64,000 bases of DNA. Source: JAIQGF01 sp051006995. Lineage in GTDB: Bacteria > Acidobacteriota > Terriglobia > Terriglobales > Acidobacteriaceae. The notes under the pieces were generated by a model. That model saw only the letters and a program-made list of their open reading frames with translations, searched no databases and was not told the DNA's origin. The position numbers and the translations under genes are program-made. The first letter of the stretch is position 1. Each line of letters begins with the position of its first letter. Shown here piece after piece: positions 51,995-59,109 of the stretch. The stretch covers positions 90,055-154,054 of the forward strand of contig JBPCSQ010000010.1 in assembly GCA_051006995.1 (NCBI GenBank), in the 5' to 3' direction.

Positions 51995-53401
51995 CTAAGA
52001 CTGTGAGCCCATTGTCACCGCCTTCTCCGCCACTCTGCGTGCTTTCAGCAGCTTCATCAGTGCGCTGACCGACTCCAGCTTCTCCAAATTCCACACCGCC
52101 TCGCGCACTTTCTTCTGCGCGGCTTTCCCCATGATGGGCGAAGCAAGCGCCGCGAACTTCTCTTCAATCTCCGCGTCCGACAAGGGATTCCGCGGATCGC
52201 CCTTGGGATAATCCAGCTGCTTGGTGAACTCCTGCCCTGACGTTGTGCGTATCGTCACGATGACCCGCTGCAACGCCGGGAACACCTTCTCGATCTCCGG
52301 ATCGCCGACCACTTCCACCTTGTGCAACTGCTCGCGAATCCGCGGGTCCATGATCTTCTCCGGCGTGAACTGCGCCGGTGTGACCTGCCGGTCCACGAGC
52401 GCCGCCGCGGTCACATAGGGCAATGAATGGTCGGCAGTTTCTTTCGTGTGTGGATCGTACTTGCTGGGATCACTCAGGATGTCGGCCGCGCGCGCCAGCG
52501 AACGGATGTGAACTTTCTCCACCTGCTCGGGCTTGAGGTCGTGCTCGCGCACCAGGTCGAGCACGGCGGAGATGGGCGCGTGCGTCAGCGCCTCGGTGGG
52601 GAAAAACTTCATCCCGCACTGCGTGATGCGCCACGACTGCCCCAACCCTTCTGTCAGCACATCCAGCTTCCAGTCTGCCCCGAGGCAATGCGTCAGGCCT
52701 TCTTTGCCGTCCACCACGTGCTCGGGCCCGGTGTAGCCCTTCTCCGCCATTAAAGCCGCCAGCACGCCGGACTGCGTGGCCAGCGGGTCTACGGTGTTCT
52801 TCATCATGGTGAGCTTGCCCGCCGTCACTGCGCCCAGCGTGGCCTGGCGCGAGGCGGAAATGCCGATGGCGTGCTGGATCTGCTCGGCCGTCAGGTGCAG
52901 CGCGCGCCCGGCAACGATGGGCGACACGAATGCGGTCAGCGTCGCGTGATGCCAGCCACGCTCGCGAATGCCCGGCAACGCCGCCTCGCAGAAGCGGCAC
53001 TCGAACTCGTGGCCGAGCACGATCCCGACGATCAGCTCGCGGCCGTCACCGCCAGCGCGCTCACAGCAGGCCAGCGCCGCCGGAATAATGTCGGACGGGT
53101 GCGCCGGATCCTGCTTCCAGTAGATGTCGTTGTAATCCATGCAGCGGACCATCAGCGCGTTGGCCAGCGAAGCGGAAACCGGATCCAGCCGCTGGCCGCT
53201 GCCAATGACCGTACATGGGCCGCGCCCCGCAATTTCGTCCAGTACCTGGAGGGCGATGACCACATCGTGCTGCCGGTAGCCACCCAGCGCGCACCCGAGC
53301 GAGTCGAGCAGGAAGCGCTTGGCCTGATAGACCGCCTCGGGTGAGAGATGTTCGAACTGCAGCGAAGCTGCAAACGCGGACATGGAAGCAGTAACAGTCA
53401 T
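51995..53401 (-). CDS. MmgE/PrpD family protein
   Basis: A 468-residue protein of the 2-methylcitrate dehydratase / cis-aconitate decarboxylase superfamily. Helical domain DSLGCALGGYRQHD, MVRCMDYNDIYWKQDPAHPSDIIPAALA and the second domain VRALHL-type motifs CGMKFFPTEALTHAPI are present. Members dehydrate 2-methylcitrate, decarboxylate cis-aconitate or epimerise iminodisuccinate. Here it is beside an aconitase-type hydratase and a citrate-lyase-type set, so a tricarboxylate is the natural guess. Confidence 0.9.
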   Translation of the reverse strand: MTVTASMSAFAASLQFEHLSPEAVYQAKRFLLDSLGCALGGYRQHDVVIALQVLDEIAGRGPCTVIGSGQRLDPVSASLANALMVRCMDYNDIYWKQDPAHPSDIIPAALACCERAGGDGRELIVGIVLGHEFECRFCEAALPGIRERGWHHATLTAFVSPIVAGRALHLTAEQIQHAIGISASRQATLGAVTAGKLTMMKNTVDPLATQSGVLAALMAEKGYTGPEHVVDGKEGLTHCLGADWKLDVLTEGLGQSWRITQCGMKFFPTEALTHAPISAVLDLVREHDLKPEQVEKVHIRSLARAADILSDPSKYDPHTKETADHSLPYVTAAALVDRQVTPAQFTPEKIMDPRIREQLHKVEVVGDPEIEKVFPALQRVIVTIRTTSGQEFTKQLDYPKGDPRNPLSDAEIEEKFAALASPIMGKAAQKKVREAVWNLEKLESVSALMKLLKARRVAEKAVTMGSQS

Positions 53402-53421
53402 GTTTGGACCACAACGCGGTC

Positions 53422-53467
53422 GAGCTGACGAGCTAACAACTCATCGCTAAAAGCTAAGAGCGGCTTT
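53422..53467. repeat. Short-word array between HD and PrpD genes
   Basis: GAGCTGACGAGCTAACAACT and CGCTAAAAGCTAAGAGC, the same word as at 5596. It supplies the TAG stop (53454-53456) of the HD gene. Confidence 0.8.
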
Positions 53468-54017
53468 TCAAGGGCTCATACGCCATGAAGTCGGCGTGGT
53501 GAACGATGATCGCCTCGGCCGAACGCTTCACCAGGTCGCCCTCGGCCGCGTGCGCAGCGATAACGTGGCAGACCTCATCCGGAACGCCGCATTCCATCGC
53601 CAGCGCCACTCCCGTGAACGGATGGCGCAGCAGCTCGCCGCGCCTGGACTGCCGTGTCTTGCCGCCAGCGTTCTCGTATTCGAGCAGCTTGCCGACATCG
53701 GCGAGGATGGCGCCCGCAATCACCACGTCCATGTTGATCTTCAGCGTGCGCCCCAGTTGCTCGTTCATCGCCTCAGCGGAGCGGCGGGCGATGTGGACGA
53801 CGCAGCGCTTGTGCTCCATGAAGGTCGTCTGGCAATTCGGAATCAGAAGCGTAAACGGGATGCGCTCCAGGTCAGCCGGCGTCAGCGGCGAAAGCTCGAA
53901 GGCGCGCTCCCACGTGCGGGTGGTCTTGTCGCGCAGGCCGGCATCGGCGATCCAGTCCAGTTCCGGCCAGAGGCGGCGAACCTCTTGGCGCAAACCGGAA
54001 ACCGCTGCTCTCGGCAT
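53454..54017 (-). CDS. HD-domain-like protein with altered HD motif
   Basis: A 187-residue protein. The pattern EHKRCVVHIARRSAEAMNE, AILADVGKLLEYENAGG, HPFTGVALAMECGV, VIAAHAAEGD and IVHHADF follows the HD phosphohydrolase fold. The diagnostic pair reads AD instead of HD (ILADVGK for ILHDIGK), so a metal ligand is missing and activity is doubtful. It is the first gene of the tricarboxylate cluster. Its last residues (SRS) and stop are coded by the word array at 53422. Confidence 0.7.
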   Translation of the reverse strand: MPRAAVSGLRQEVRRLWPELDWIADAGLRDKTTRTWERAFELSPLTPADLERIPFTLLIPNCQTTFMEHKRCVVHIARRSAEAMNEQLGRTLKINMDVVIAGAILADVGKLLEYENAGGKTRQSRRGELLRHPFTGVALAMECGVPDEVCHVIAAHAAEGDLVKRSAEAIIVHHADFMAYEPLKSRS

Positions 54018-54371
54018 AAGTGATCACTCCTCAGGAAACTCAACAGAATAAACCTGCCGGAAAGGGCAGTCGAGCTTGGGAGGGCATTCTTCGGCTCACT
54101 TTTCCCGTAATGGAGAGTTGCAATCATTCGTGCATAAGATTGCAAAAGAGTACGATGGCGCGCCTCGTGTGGGTTGGCTAACTGCTCTCAAGTTGGGCTG
54201 ATTAAAGGTGCTTGCACCACTAAGGTGGCCTATCTATCCCAGGGCAAATTCCCATCCCGTATGCTGCAACGGTTTGCAACTTTCGCGGAAAGATCGAATG
54301 TGGAATAGTCCCGTAACGGTGGAACCTACTCATAATTAAGTGCTTTTATAGTAATCCTTAGTGGCGGGCTG

Positions 54372-54387
54372 TGGCAGCAGAATTGCT
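54372..54387 (+). promoter_or_regulatory. Sigma-54-type promoter of a PEP-CTERM gene
   Basis: TGGCAGC-AGAA-TTGCT: a GG at -24 and GC at -12 with the exact spacing of the sigma-54 consensus TGGCACG-N4-TTGCW. It is 39 nt before the PEP-CTERM ATG. PEP-CTERM genes in other bacteria are often sigma-54/PrsR controlled. In the rest of the 54018-54425 gap I see two small hairpins and nothing else. Confidence 0.55.
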
Positions 54388-54425
54388 CCCAGGGAAGACC
54401 AGTAACTGCTGTTCGGAGGATTGCG

Positions 54426-55118
54426 ATGAAGAAAACACTCTTGGCCTTTGGCTTTATGGTTCTGCTGATTGCGGCGATGAGCACAGCCGCCGTGGCGGAC
54501 ACGTTCTATAACATCAATGTTGTTAACGCAGGCGTGGTGCCGACGAACACTAGCTACGGCTACATCGACCTGTCCTACAGCGGCGATGGCAGTACCGGCA
54601 CCATCACCATCAGCGTCAACTCGCCTGAGGGTTATGGTTTCTTCGGCAGCGGTGCCGGCAGCCAGATGTTCGGGTTCAACAGTAGCGTTAGCGGCTTCAC
54701 CTACGGAACCTGCACCAGCTGCACAATCACCAATGCCACCAACGTAAGTTTCGATGGGTTTGGAAAGTGGGAGTACGCCGTCGGCGGCGGAGCCGGAATG
54801 GCCAATGCAGTATCCAGCTTCTCGTTCAGCATCACGGGAAATTTCACGGGTCTGAGTGATATTGAGATTGTCAACCCGAACGGCGCTGGCCGCGGCAAGC
54901 CGGGCCTTTATGACTTCGCTGTGCAGTTGGGGACCACCTGCGGGACGGGATTCGGCGCGACGAACACCTCTTCGGGCCCCTCGGCGCCGACACCTGGTAC
55001 CACGGTTGATACCAGCAATTGCGGCGGAACGAGAACGCCTGAACCCGGTGCCCTGAGCCTCCTCGGCGTCGGCCTCGTGGGCCTTGCTGGCCTGATTCGG
55101 CGCAAGCTGTCCGCATAA
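54426..55118 (+). CDS. PEP-CTERM exported protein
   Basis: A 230-residue exported protein: signal peptide (TLLAFGFMVLLIAAMSTAAVA), a Ser/Thr/Gly/Asn-rich beta region, and a C-terminal PEP-CTERM sorting tag, TPEPGALSLLGVGLVGLAG followed by IRRKL. Exosortase would cleave the tag, releasing the protein to the envelope or extracellular matrix. No exosortase gene (xrt) is in the window. GGAGG lies 6 nt before the ATG. Confidence 0.92.
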   Translation: MKKTLLAFGFMVLLIAAMSTAAVADTFYNINVVNAGVVPTNTSYGYIDLSYSGDGSTGTITISVNSPEGYGFFGSGAGSQMFGFNSSVSGFTYGTCTSCTITNATNVSFDGFGKWEYAVGGGAGMANAVSSFSFSITGNFTGLSDIEIVNPNGAGRGKPGLYDFAVQLGTTCGTGFGATNTSSGPSAPTPGTTVDTSNCGGTRTPEPGALSLLGVGLVGLAGLIRRKLSA

Positions 55119-55159
55119 CACTCAAGGAACCACAGAGGAACCACGCGATCCTCCTCAAA

Positions 55160-55186
55160 CGCCCCGGTTCAACCGGGGCGTTTTTA
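55160..55186 (+). terminator. Strong rho-independent terminator
   Basis: CGCCCCGGTT-C-AACCGGGGCG (55160-55180) followed by TTTTTATTT. Confidence 0.9.
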
Positions 55187-55402
55187 TTTGCGTTCTGACG
55201 GAAAGCTGTAAACGGCCAATCGTCTGCTGCTATCGAATCTTTCGAGCCTTTGCGGCTGCGCAAACTCGCACGCACATGCGGGACAGAGGACCAGCCAGTC
55301 TGCACGATACTTCTCGAAAGGAGAAACGCTCGAGGTGTCAATCAACGCAATCCTCCGCGAACATACCGGGCAGTGCGTTCCCAGATAAGCGTACGTAGGC
55401 AT
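55184..55402 (-). CDS. Small zinc-ribbon-like protein
   Basis: A 72-residue protein with two CxxC pairs, HCPVCSRR near the start and LCPACACEF in the middle, typical of a small zinc ribbon. No known family. No Shine-Dalgarno is visible and the 3' end overlaps the terminator T-run of the PEP-CTERM gene. It could be a chance reading frame. Confidence 0.45.
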   Translation of the reverse strand: MPTYAYLGTHCPVCSRRIALIDTSSVSPFEKYRADWLVLCPACACEFAQPQRLERFDSSRRLAVYSFPSERK

Positions 55403-55466
55403 AACGATCGACGCGAGCAGGCCGTCAACAACTGAAAGAGCGCGCCCTGCTCACCCTGTCTCTTCG

Positions 55467-55619
55467 ATGGCGAAGCAGCTGAAGCAAGTTCTCCCGGGGC
55501 CGGATCCCTACAAATTCTCTTGGGTCGAACTCACGTCGGCTAAGGCGGCATATCCTGAATCTCGGAGGCATTCCTGGCAGCGCTTTGGTTCCCGAAGTGG
55601 TTTCCCGCAACGGGAATAA
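55467..55619 (+). CDS. Possible 50-residue ORF of unknown function
   Basis: ATG at 55467 to TAA at 55619, product beginning MAKQLKQVLPGPDPYKFSW. Composition is basic with several aromatics and it could be a real small protein or a gene remnant. There is no ribosome-binding site. Apart from this and the 55184-55402 ORF, I find nothing in the 55403-55852 gap other than a weak TGGCAGT element near 55805. Confidence 0.2.
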   Translation: MAKQLKQVLPGPDPYKFSWVELTSAKAAYPESRRHSWQRFGSRSGFPQRE

Positions 55620-55852
55620 AGTCTTTTGTATCATAGTCTTACAAGGAAACAAGTCGCCACTTTGATGCAAGCGATTGCACTTTCGTCGGGCGGCCGGATT
55701 TGCACAAGTCGGCTGATCACCCCTGCAAGCCCTCAGCCAGCAATCGCTTAGGCACTCGGAAGAGGCTGGTCGGCCCGCGGTGTCAAAAGTGCTCGCATAT
55801 AGGTTGGCAGTGGGATACGTCCCACAAAGGGGTGAGGAGAGAGGACTCTCTC

Positions 55853-56476
55853 ATGAAGCTCGTGCGCTTGGTTGGTCTTCTGCTTCTCTCGTCGGTGGTT
55901 GCCGTGCTGCCCGCATCCGCCGACCTGCTTAGCGGATGCGACACCTGCCAAGGTGCCACATATCTGCTCCAATACAACCCTAATAACACTACGACGTCTG
56001 GTTCAGACCATATATACGATGTATTTTTAACTATCGATACTTCCCTCTACAACGGGGGTGGGACATACCTGAACTCGGTGGCCATTAAGATTGCCAACAG
56101 TGACGATTTTGCGCTCAGTTCGCTGCTTGCCGCACCCGGCGGTATAGGTGCCTGGAGTTTACAGGATGGCGGGCTGAACGCAAACGGTTGCAGCGGTAGT
56201 GGAAGCGGCTTCATCTGCGCGCAGGATGGGCAAACCGCGCCTGTGCCCCACGTAGGTTCCTATACATGGGAATTTCATTATGCCACTACTTCTGCACTCT
56301 TGACGGGCACCTTGGCTGCCAGCATTAAGGCGCAATACGTTGATGCTAACGGCAAAAAGGTAGGGGCTCTCGTTTCCGAAGGCATCACGCTGCAGGAGAC
56401 TCCGGAGCCGGCCAGCATGCTGCTGATTGCCGCCGGTGCTTTCGGTTTGTTTGGTATTCTGAAGTTGCGCAAATAG
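55853..56476 (+). CDS. PEP-CTERM exported protein
   Basis: About 207 residues: signal peptide (VRLVGLLLLSSVVAVLPASA), a CDTCQG pair of cysteines, a beta-rich body, and the sorting tag TPEPASMLLIAAGAFGLFG with terminal KLRK. ATG 55853 is chosen because GAGGA is upstream and the signal peptide follows; the longer frame from 55700 is not needed. A second, weaker GG/GC-type element (TGGCAGTGGGATACG near 55805) lies 50 nt upstream. Confidence 0.9.
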   Translation: MKLVRLVGLLLLSSVVAVLPASADLLSGCDTCQGATYLLQYNPNNTTTSGSDHIYDVFLTIDTSLYNGGGTYLNSVAIKIANSDDFALSSLLAAPGGIGAWSLQDGGLNANGCSGSGSGFICAQDGQTAPVPHVGSYTWEFHYATTSALLTGTLAASIKAQYVDANGKKVGALVSEGITLQETPEPASMLLIAAGAFGLFGILKLRK

Positions 56477-56503
56477 ATTCGGCGGGACTGCGCGCAAGCT
56501 TCA

Positions 56504-56532
56504 CGGCGCCCTTTCGGGGGCGCCGTTCTTAT
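56504..56532 (+). terminator. Rho-independent terminator after PEP-CTERM gene 2
   Basis: CGGCGCCC (56504-56511) and GGGCGCCG (56518-56525) around a TTTCGG loop, followed by TTCTTATT. Confidence 0.75.
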
Positions 56533-56544
56533 TGGGCGGAACAG

Positions 56545-56575
56545 CAAAAAGCCGGAGCTTCACGCCCCGGCTTTC
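56545..56575 (-). terminator. Terminator after the 56623-61776 operon
   Basis: On the minus strand AAAGCCGG (56574-56567), 11-nt loop, CCGGCTTT, then TTTT/GC. The mirror form can also work from the plus strand. Confidence 0.8.
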
Positions 56576-56622
56576 TTGCGCCCGCCGTTACACCCAGGTT
56601 CGAGCCGGGCGGGCGATAGCTC

Positions 56623-58272
56623 TTACCGCCGTCCCTTACCGTTCTTCCCCGCCGCCACGGCCACTTTCGCGGCCTTGGAGGTGCCATTGGCGAACAGGAT
56701 GGCGTCCGCCTGCTTCTTGTCAATGTCCATGACGTACTCGATGCCGCTGATGCGCGCCGCTTCCGGCGTCAGCGCAGCGATATCGTCGCGCGTGATGTAC
56801 TTGAGCGCGAACTTCCGCGCGCCCGCCATGAATTGCCGCAGGCCCTGCGCCAGCCGCTGGTTGTAGGTGTACACGCCGATGGCGCCGGTGGGCAGCTTCT
56901 TGAAGCGGTCGCCCAGGATCTGGCGCAGCTCGTGCGCGGTGACGAAGATCTCATCCACGCCCAGCCCGAAGCGCTGGATGTAAATGGGAAGATTCCCGGC
57001 TTCGATCGATTTGCCGATGTTCTTGGCGACCATCGCCGCCGCCAGCGGAGCGCGGGCATAGGCGATCAGCTTGGCGTACGGCGCGCCGTAAGCCAGGCCT
57101 TTGAACATCTGGTCTTCGAAGGTGAAGCCCCCGGCGAAAGCCAAGTCGGGCAGGAACATCTTCTTCGACGCGAGCTTCTCGTAGTACTGATAGACCAGCG
57201 AGTGCAGCTCGACCACCGGGATGCCCCATTCGTTCATCATGCGCCACGGGCTCATGCCGGTGCCGCCGCCGGCGCCGTCCACGGTCAGCAGATCGAGTTC
57301 GCAAACCGAGGCGTACTTCACCGCCCGCGCAGTATCTTCCGGCCGGTAAGCGCCGGTCTTCAGCGTGACGCGCTTGGCGCCGCACTTGCGCAACTCCTCC
57401 ACCCGCTTCATGAAGCCGTCGAGTGAAACCATTCCGACGCGGGAGTGGCGCTCGAACTCGTGGAACGCGCCCCGCTTGAACGCCTCGATGACGCCTGGCT
57501 CGGTGGGGTTCGGCAGCACCACGTAGCCGCGCTTCTGCAGCTCCTGCGCCTTATTGAGGTCGCGGATCTTCACTTCGCCGCCGATGTCCTTCGCGCCCTG
57601 GCCCCACTTCAACTCCACGGATTGCACGCCGAGGTTCTTGATGGCGTATTCCTGCACGCCCAGCATGGTGTCCTCGACGTTGGCCTGGAGAATGACCTCG
57701 CCGAACCCGTCCAACTGCCAGTCGCGATAGGAATCCACCCGCCACTTCAGCTCGGGCGCGGAGATCACCTTGCCGTTCTGGAAGGTGGAGTTCATGTCCA
57801 TGCCGGTGACGTTCTCACCGATCGCCATGGGTACGCCGCTGATGGCCAACCCGGCTGCGTACTCCGGCCAATTGTTCTTGGCGACGTTGGTGGAGCCCAT
57901 GGCGGCGCCGATGAACGGCAGCTTGCAGCGGATGCCGTTCTTCTTGTCGGCGCCGATGGTCTGCTCCAGGCTGACGCTGGGGAACAGCGCCTTATTGCTG
58001 TCCGCTTCGACTCCCCACGCCCCGGCGCAGCGTCCGAGGACGGTGAAATGCGACAGGTCCACCGGGTAATCCTTCTGCGAGGCGGTGGTGATGATGCCGA
58101 ACGGCTGCGGGTAGATCATCTCCGGCCCGCGGTAGGCGGACTTGCCGATCTCGCACATCCCGATGCACCCATCAATGCAGGTGGTGCACATTCCGCTGAA
58201 CGGGCTGATCGAGTCCTCGGTGCGGTTCTTGGTCAGCGTTGCCGCGGATGCGTTGAGGCGTGTGTAGGTCAT
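56623..58272 (-). CDS. FMN-binding glutamate-synthase-domain protein
   Basis: A 549-residue protein matching the central FMN/Fe-S domain of glutamate synthase large subunit (archaeal-type GltB). Substrate/FMN region VELKWGQGAKDIGGEVKIRD, and LDLLTVDGAGGGTGMSPWRMMNEWGIP; GPYGAPYAK-type KLIAYARAPLAAAM. It lacks the N-terminal amidotransferase domain. A Cys cluster near the N-terminus (CTTCIDGCIGMCEIG) could bind Fe-S. Good AGGAG site before ATG 58272. It is the last gene of the operon with the NuoE/NuoF/HoxU-like proteins. Confidence 0.9.
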   Translation of the reverse strand: MTYTRLNASAATLTKNRTEDSISPFSGMCTTCIDGCIGMCEIGKSAYRGPEMIYPQPFGIITTASQKDYPVDLSHFTVLGRCAGAWGVEADSNKALFPSVSLEQTIGADKKNGIRCKLPFIGAAMGSTNVAKNNWPEYAAGLAISGVPMAIGENVTGMDMNSTFQNGKVISAPELKWRVDSYRDWQLDGFGEVILQANVEDTMLGVQEYAIKNLGVQSVELKWGQGAKDIGGEVKIRDLNKAQELQKRGYVVLPNPTEPGVIEAFKRGAFHEFERHSRVGMVSLDGFMKRVEELRKCGAKRVTLKTGAYRPEDTARAVKYASVCELDLLTVDGAGGGTGMSPWRMMNEWGIPVVELHSLVYQYYEKLASKKMFLPDLAFAGGFTFEDQMFKGLAYGAPYAKLIAYARAPLAAAMVAKNIGKSIEAGNLPIYIQRFGLGVDEIFVTAHELRQILGDRFKKLPTGAIGVYTYNQRLAQGLRQFMAGARKFALKYITRDDIAALTPEAARISGIEYVMDIDKKQADAILFANGTSKAAKVAVAAGKNGKGRR

Positions 58273-58290
58273 TTTCTTCTCCTAAATTCT

Positions 58291-58398
58291 GTCGGCCATT
58301 GGCCGCTGGCTGTTGGCCGTTGGCTTTTGGCCTTCGGCGCTCAGCTCCACATCCAAAACCTTTAACGCCAGTGGCCAACGGGCTAATGGCCAACGGCT
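58291..58398. repeat. Short-word array, word GGCCATTGGCCGCTGGC
   Basis: GTCGGCCATTGGCCGCTGGC, TGTTGGCCGTTGGC, and later CGCCAGTGGCCAACGGGCTA. It contains the stop codon (58383-58385) of the upstream gene and fills the gap to the next. Confidence 0.75.
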
Positions 58399-59099
58399 TT
58401 CTTAATCTGCACATCGCTGCGCAGCGGTCCCGCCAACTCACACGCAACGCAGGGCTCGCGGAAACACATCGCGTCGTCGTAGCTCTGGAAGCACACGGGC
58501 GCGAAATTCACGCACCCGCTGCACAGCGTCGTGGTGGCCGTCGAGGCCTGGCAACGCAGCTCGCAGACCGGGCAGACGTAAATGCAGGCGCCGCACTGGC
58601 GGCACTTGTCGCTAGTAATGTCGAAGGGCCGGGAGACGTGGCGATGGTGCCCGCGTCCGGCAAAACCGATGGCGCCGGCCATCATCTGCTGCTCGCAGAC
58701 ACGCACGCACAGCCCGCACTGGATGCAGTTGTCGTTGTGCGCGTCGTAGCGCACCTGGCGCACGCCGTATTCGCTGGCCAAGTCCTGGATGCGCTTCGAT
58801 TGTGGGCAGGTGGCGACGTACAACTCCAGCAGCAGCTTGCGCGCCTTTTGCACCTTGTCGGAGTTGGTGCGCACTTCGATGCCGTCCTGCGCCGGCAGCG
58901 TGCAGGCGCTCAGCAGTCGGGTGCGGCCGTTGCCGGAGAAGCTGACCTCGACCATGCACAGACGGCAGGCCCCGACGTCGCGCAGCCCATCGTCGTGGCA
59001 CAGCGTGGGAATGGGGACACCGAGGAAGCGGGCCGCCTCCAGCACCGTCGTGCCGGGTTCCACTTCCACCGAAATGCCGTTGATCCTAAGCTTCGGCAC
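58383..59099 (-). CDS. HoxU/NuoG-N-terminal-like Fe-S protein
   Basis: A 238-residue electron-transfer protein. A plant-type 2Fe-2S ferredoxin domain (GTTVLEAARFLGVPIPTLCH, VGACRLCMVEV, SACTLPA) is followed by two to three ferredoxin-like Cys clusters (CIQCGLCVRVCEQ, CRQCGACIYVCPVCELRC, CSGCVNFAPVC). This matches HoxU or the N-terminal NuoG module, without the molybdopterin part. GTG start at 59099 with AGGAG 8 nt upstream. The last residues (AVGH) and stop are repeat-derived. Confidence 0.88.
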   Translation of the reverse strand: MPKLRINGISVEVEPGTTVLEAARFLGVPIPTLCHDDGLRDVGACRLCMVEVSFSGNGRTRLLSACTLPAQDGIEVRTNSDKVQKARKLLLELYVATCPQSKRIQDLASEYGVRQVRYDAHNDNCIQCGLCVRVCEQQMMAGAIGFAGRGHHRHVSRPFDITSDKCRQCGACIYVCPVCELRCQASTATTTLCSGCVNFAPVCFQSYDDAMCFREPCVACELAGPLRSDVQIKKAVGH

Positions 59100-59109
59100 G
59101 GAATCGCTC

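Noticed and set aside
54018..54371. Possible c-di-GMP or other riboswitch upstream of the PEP-CTERM gene
   Set aside because: A few bases (GGGCAAAT) recall the c-di-GMP-I core, but the other conserved blocks are missing.
55425..55670. 81-residue minus-strand frame
   Set aside because: No ribosome-binding site, Arg-rich composition, overlaps another small frame, no family.
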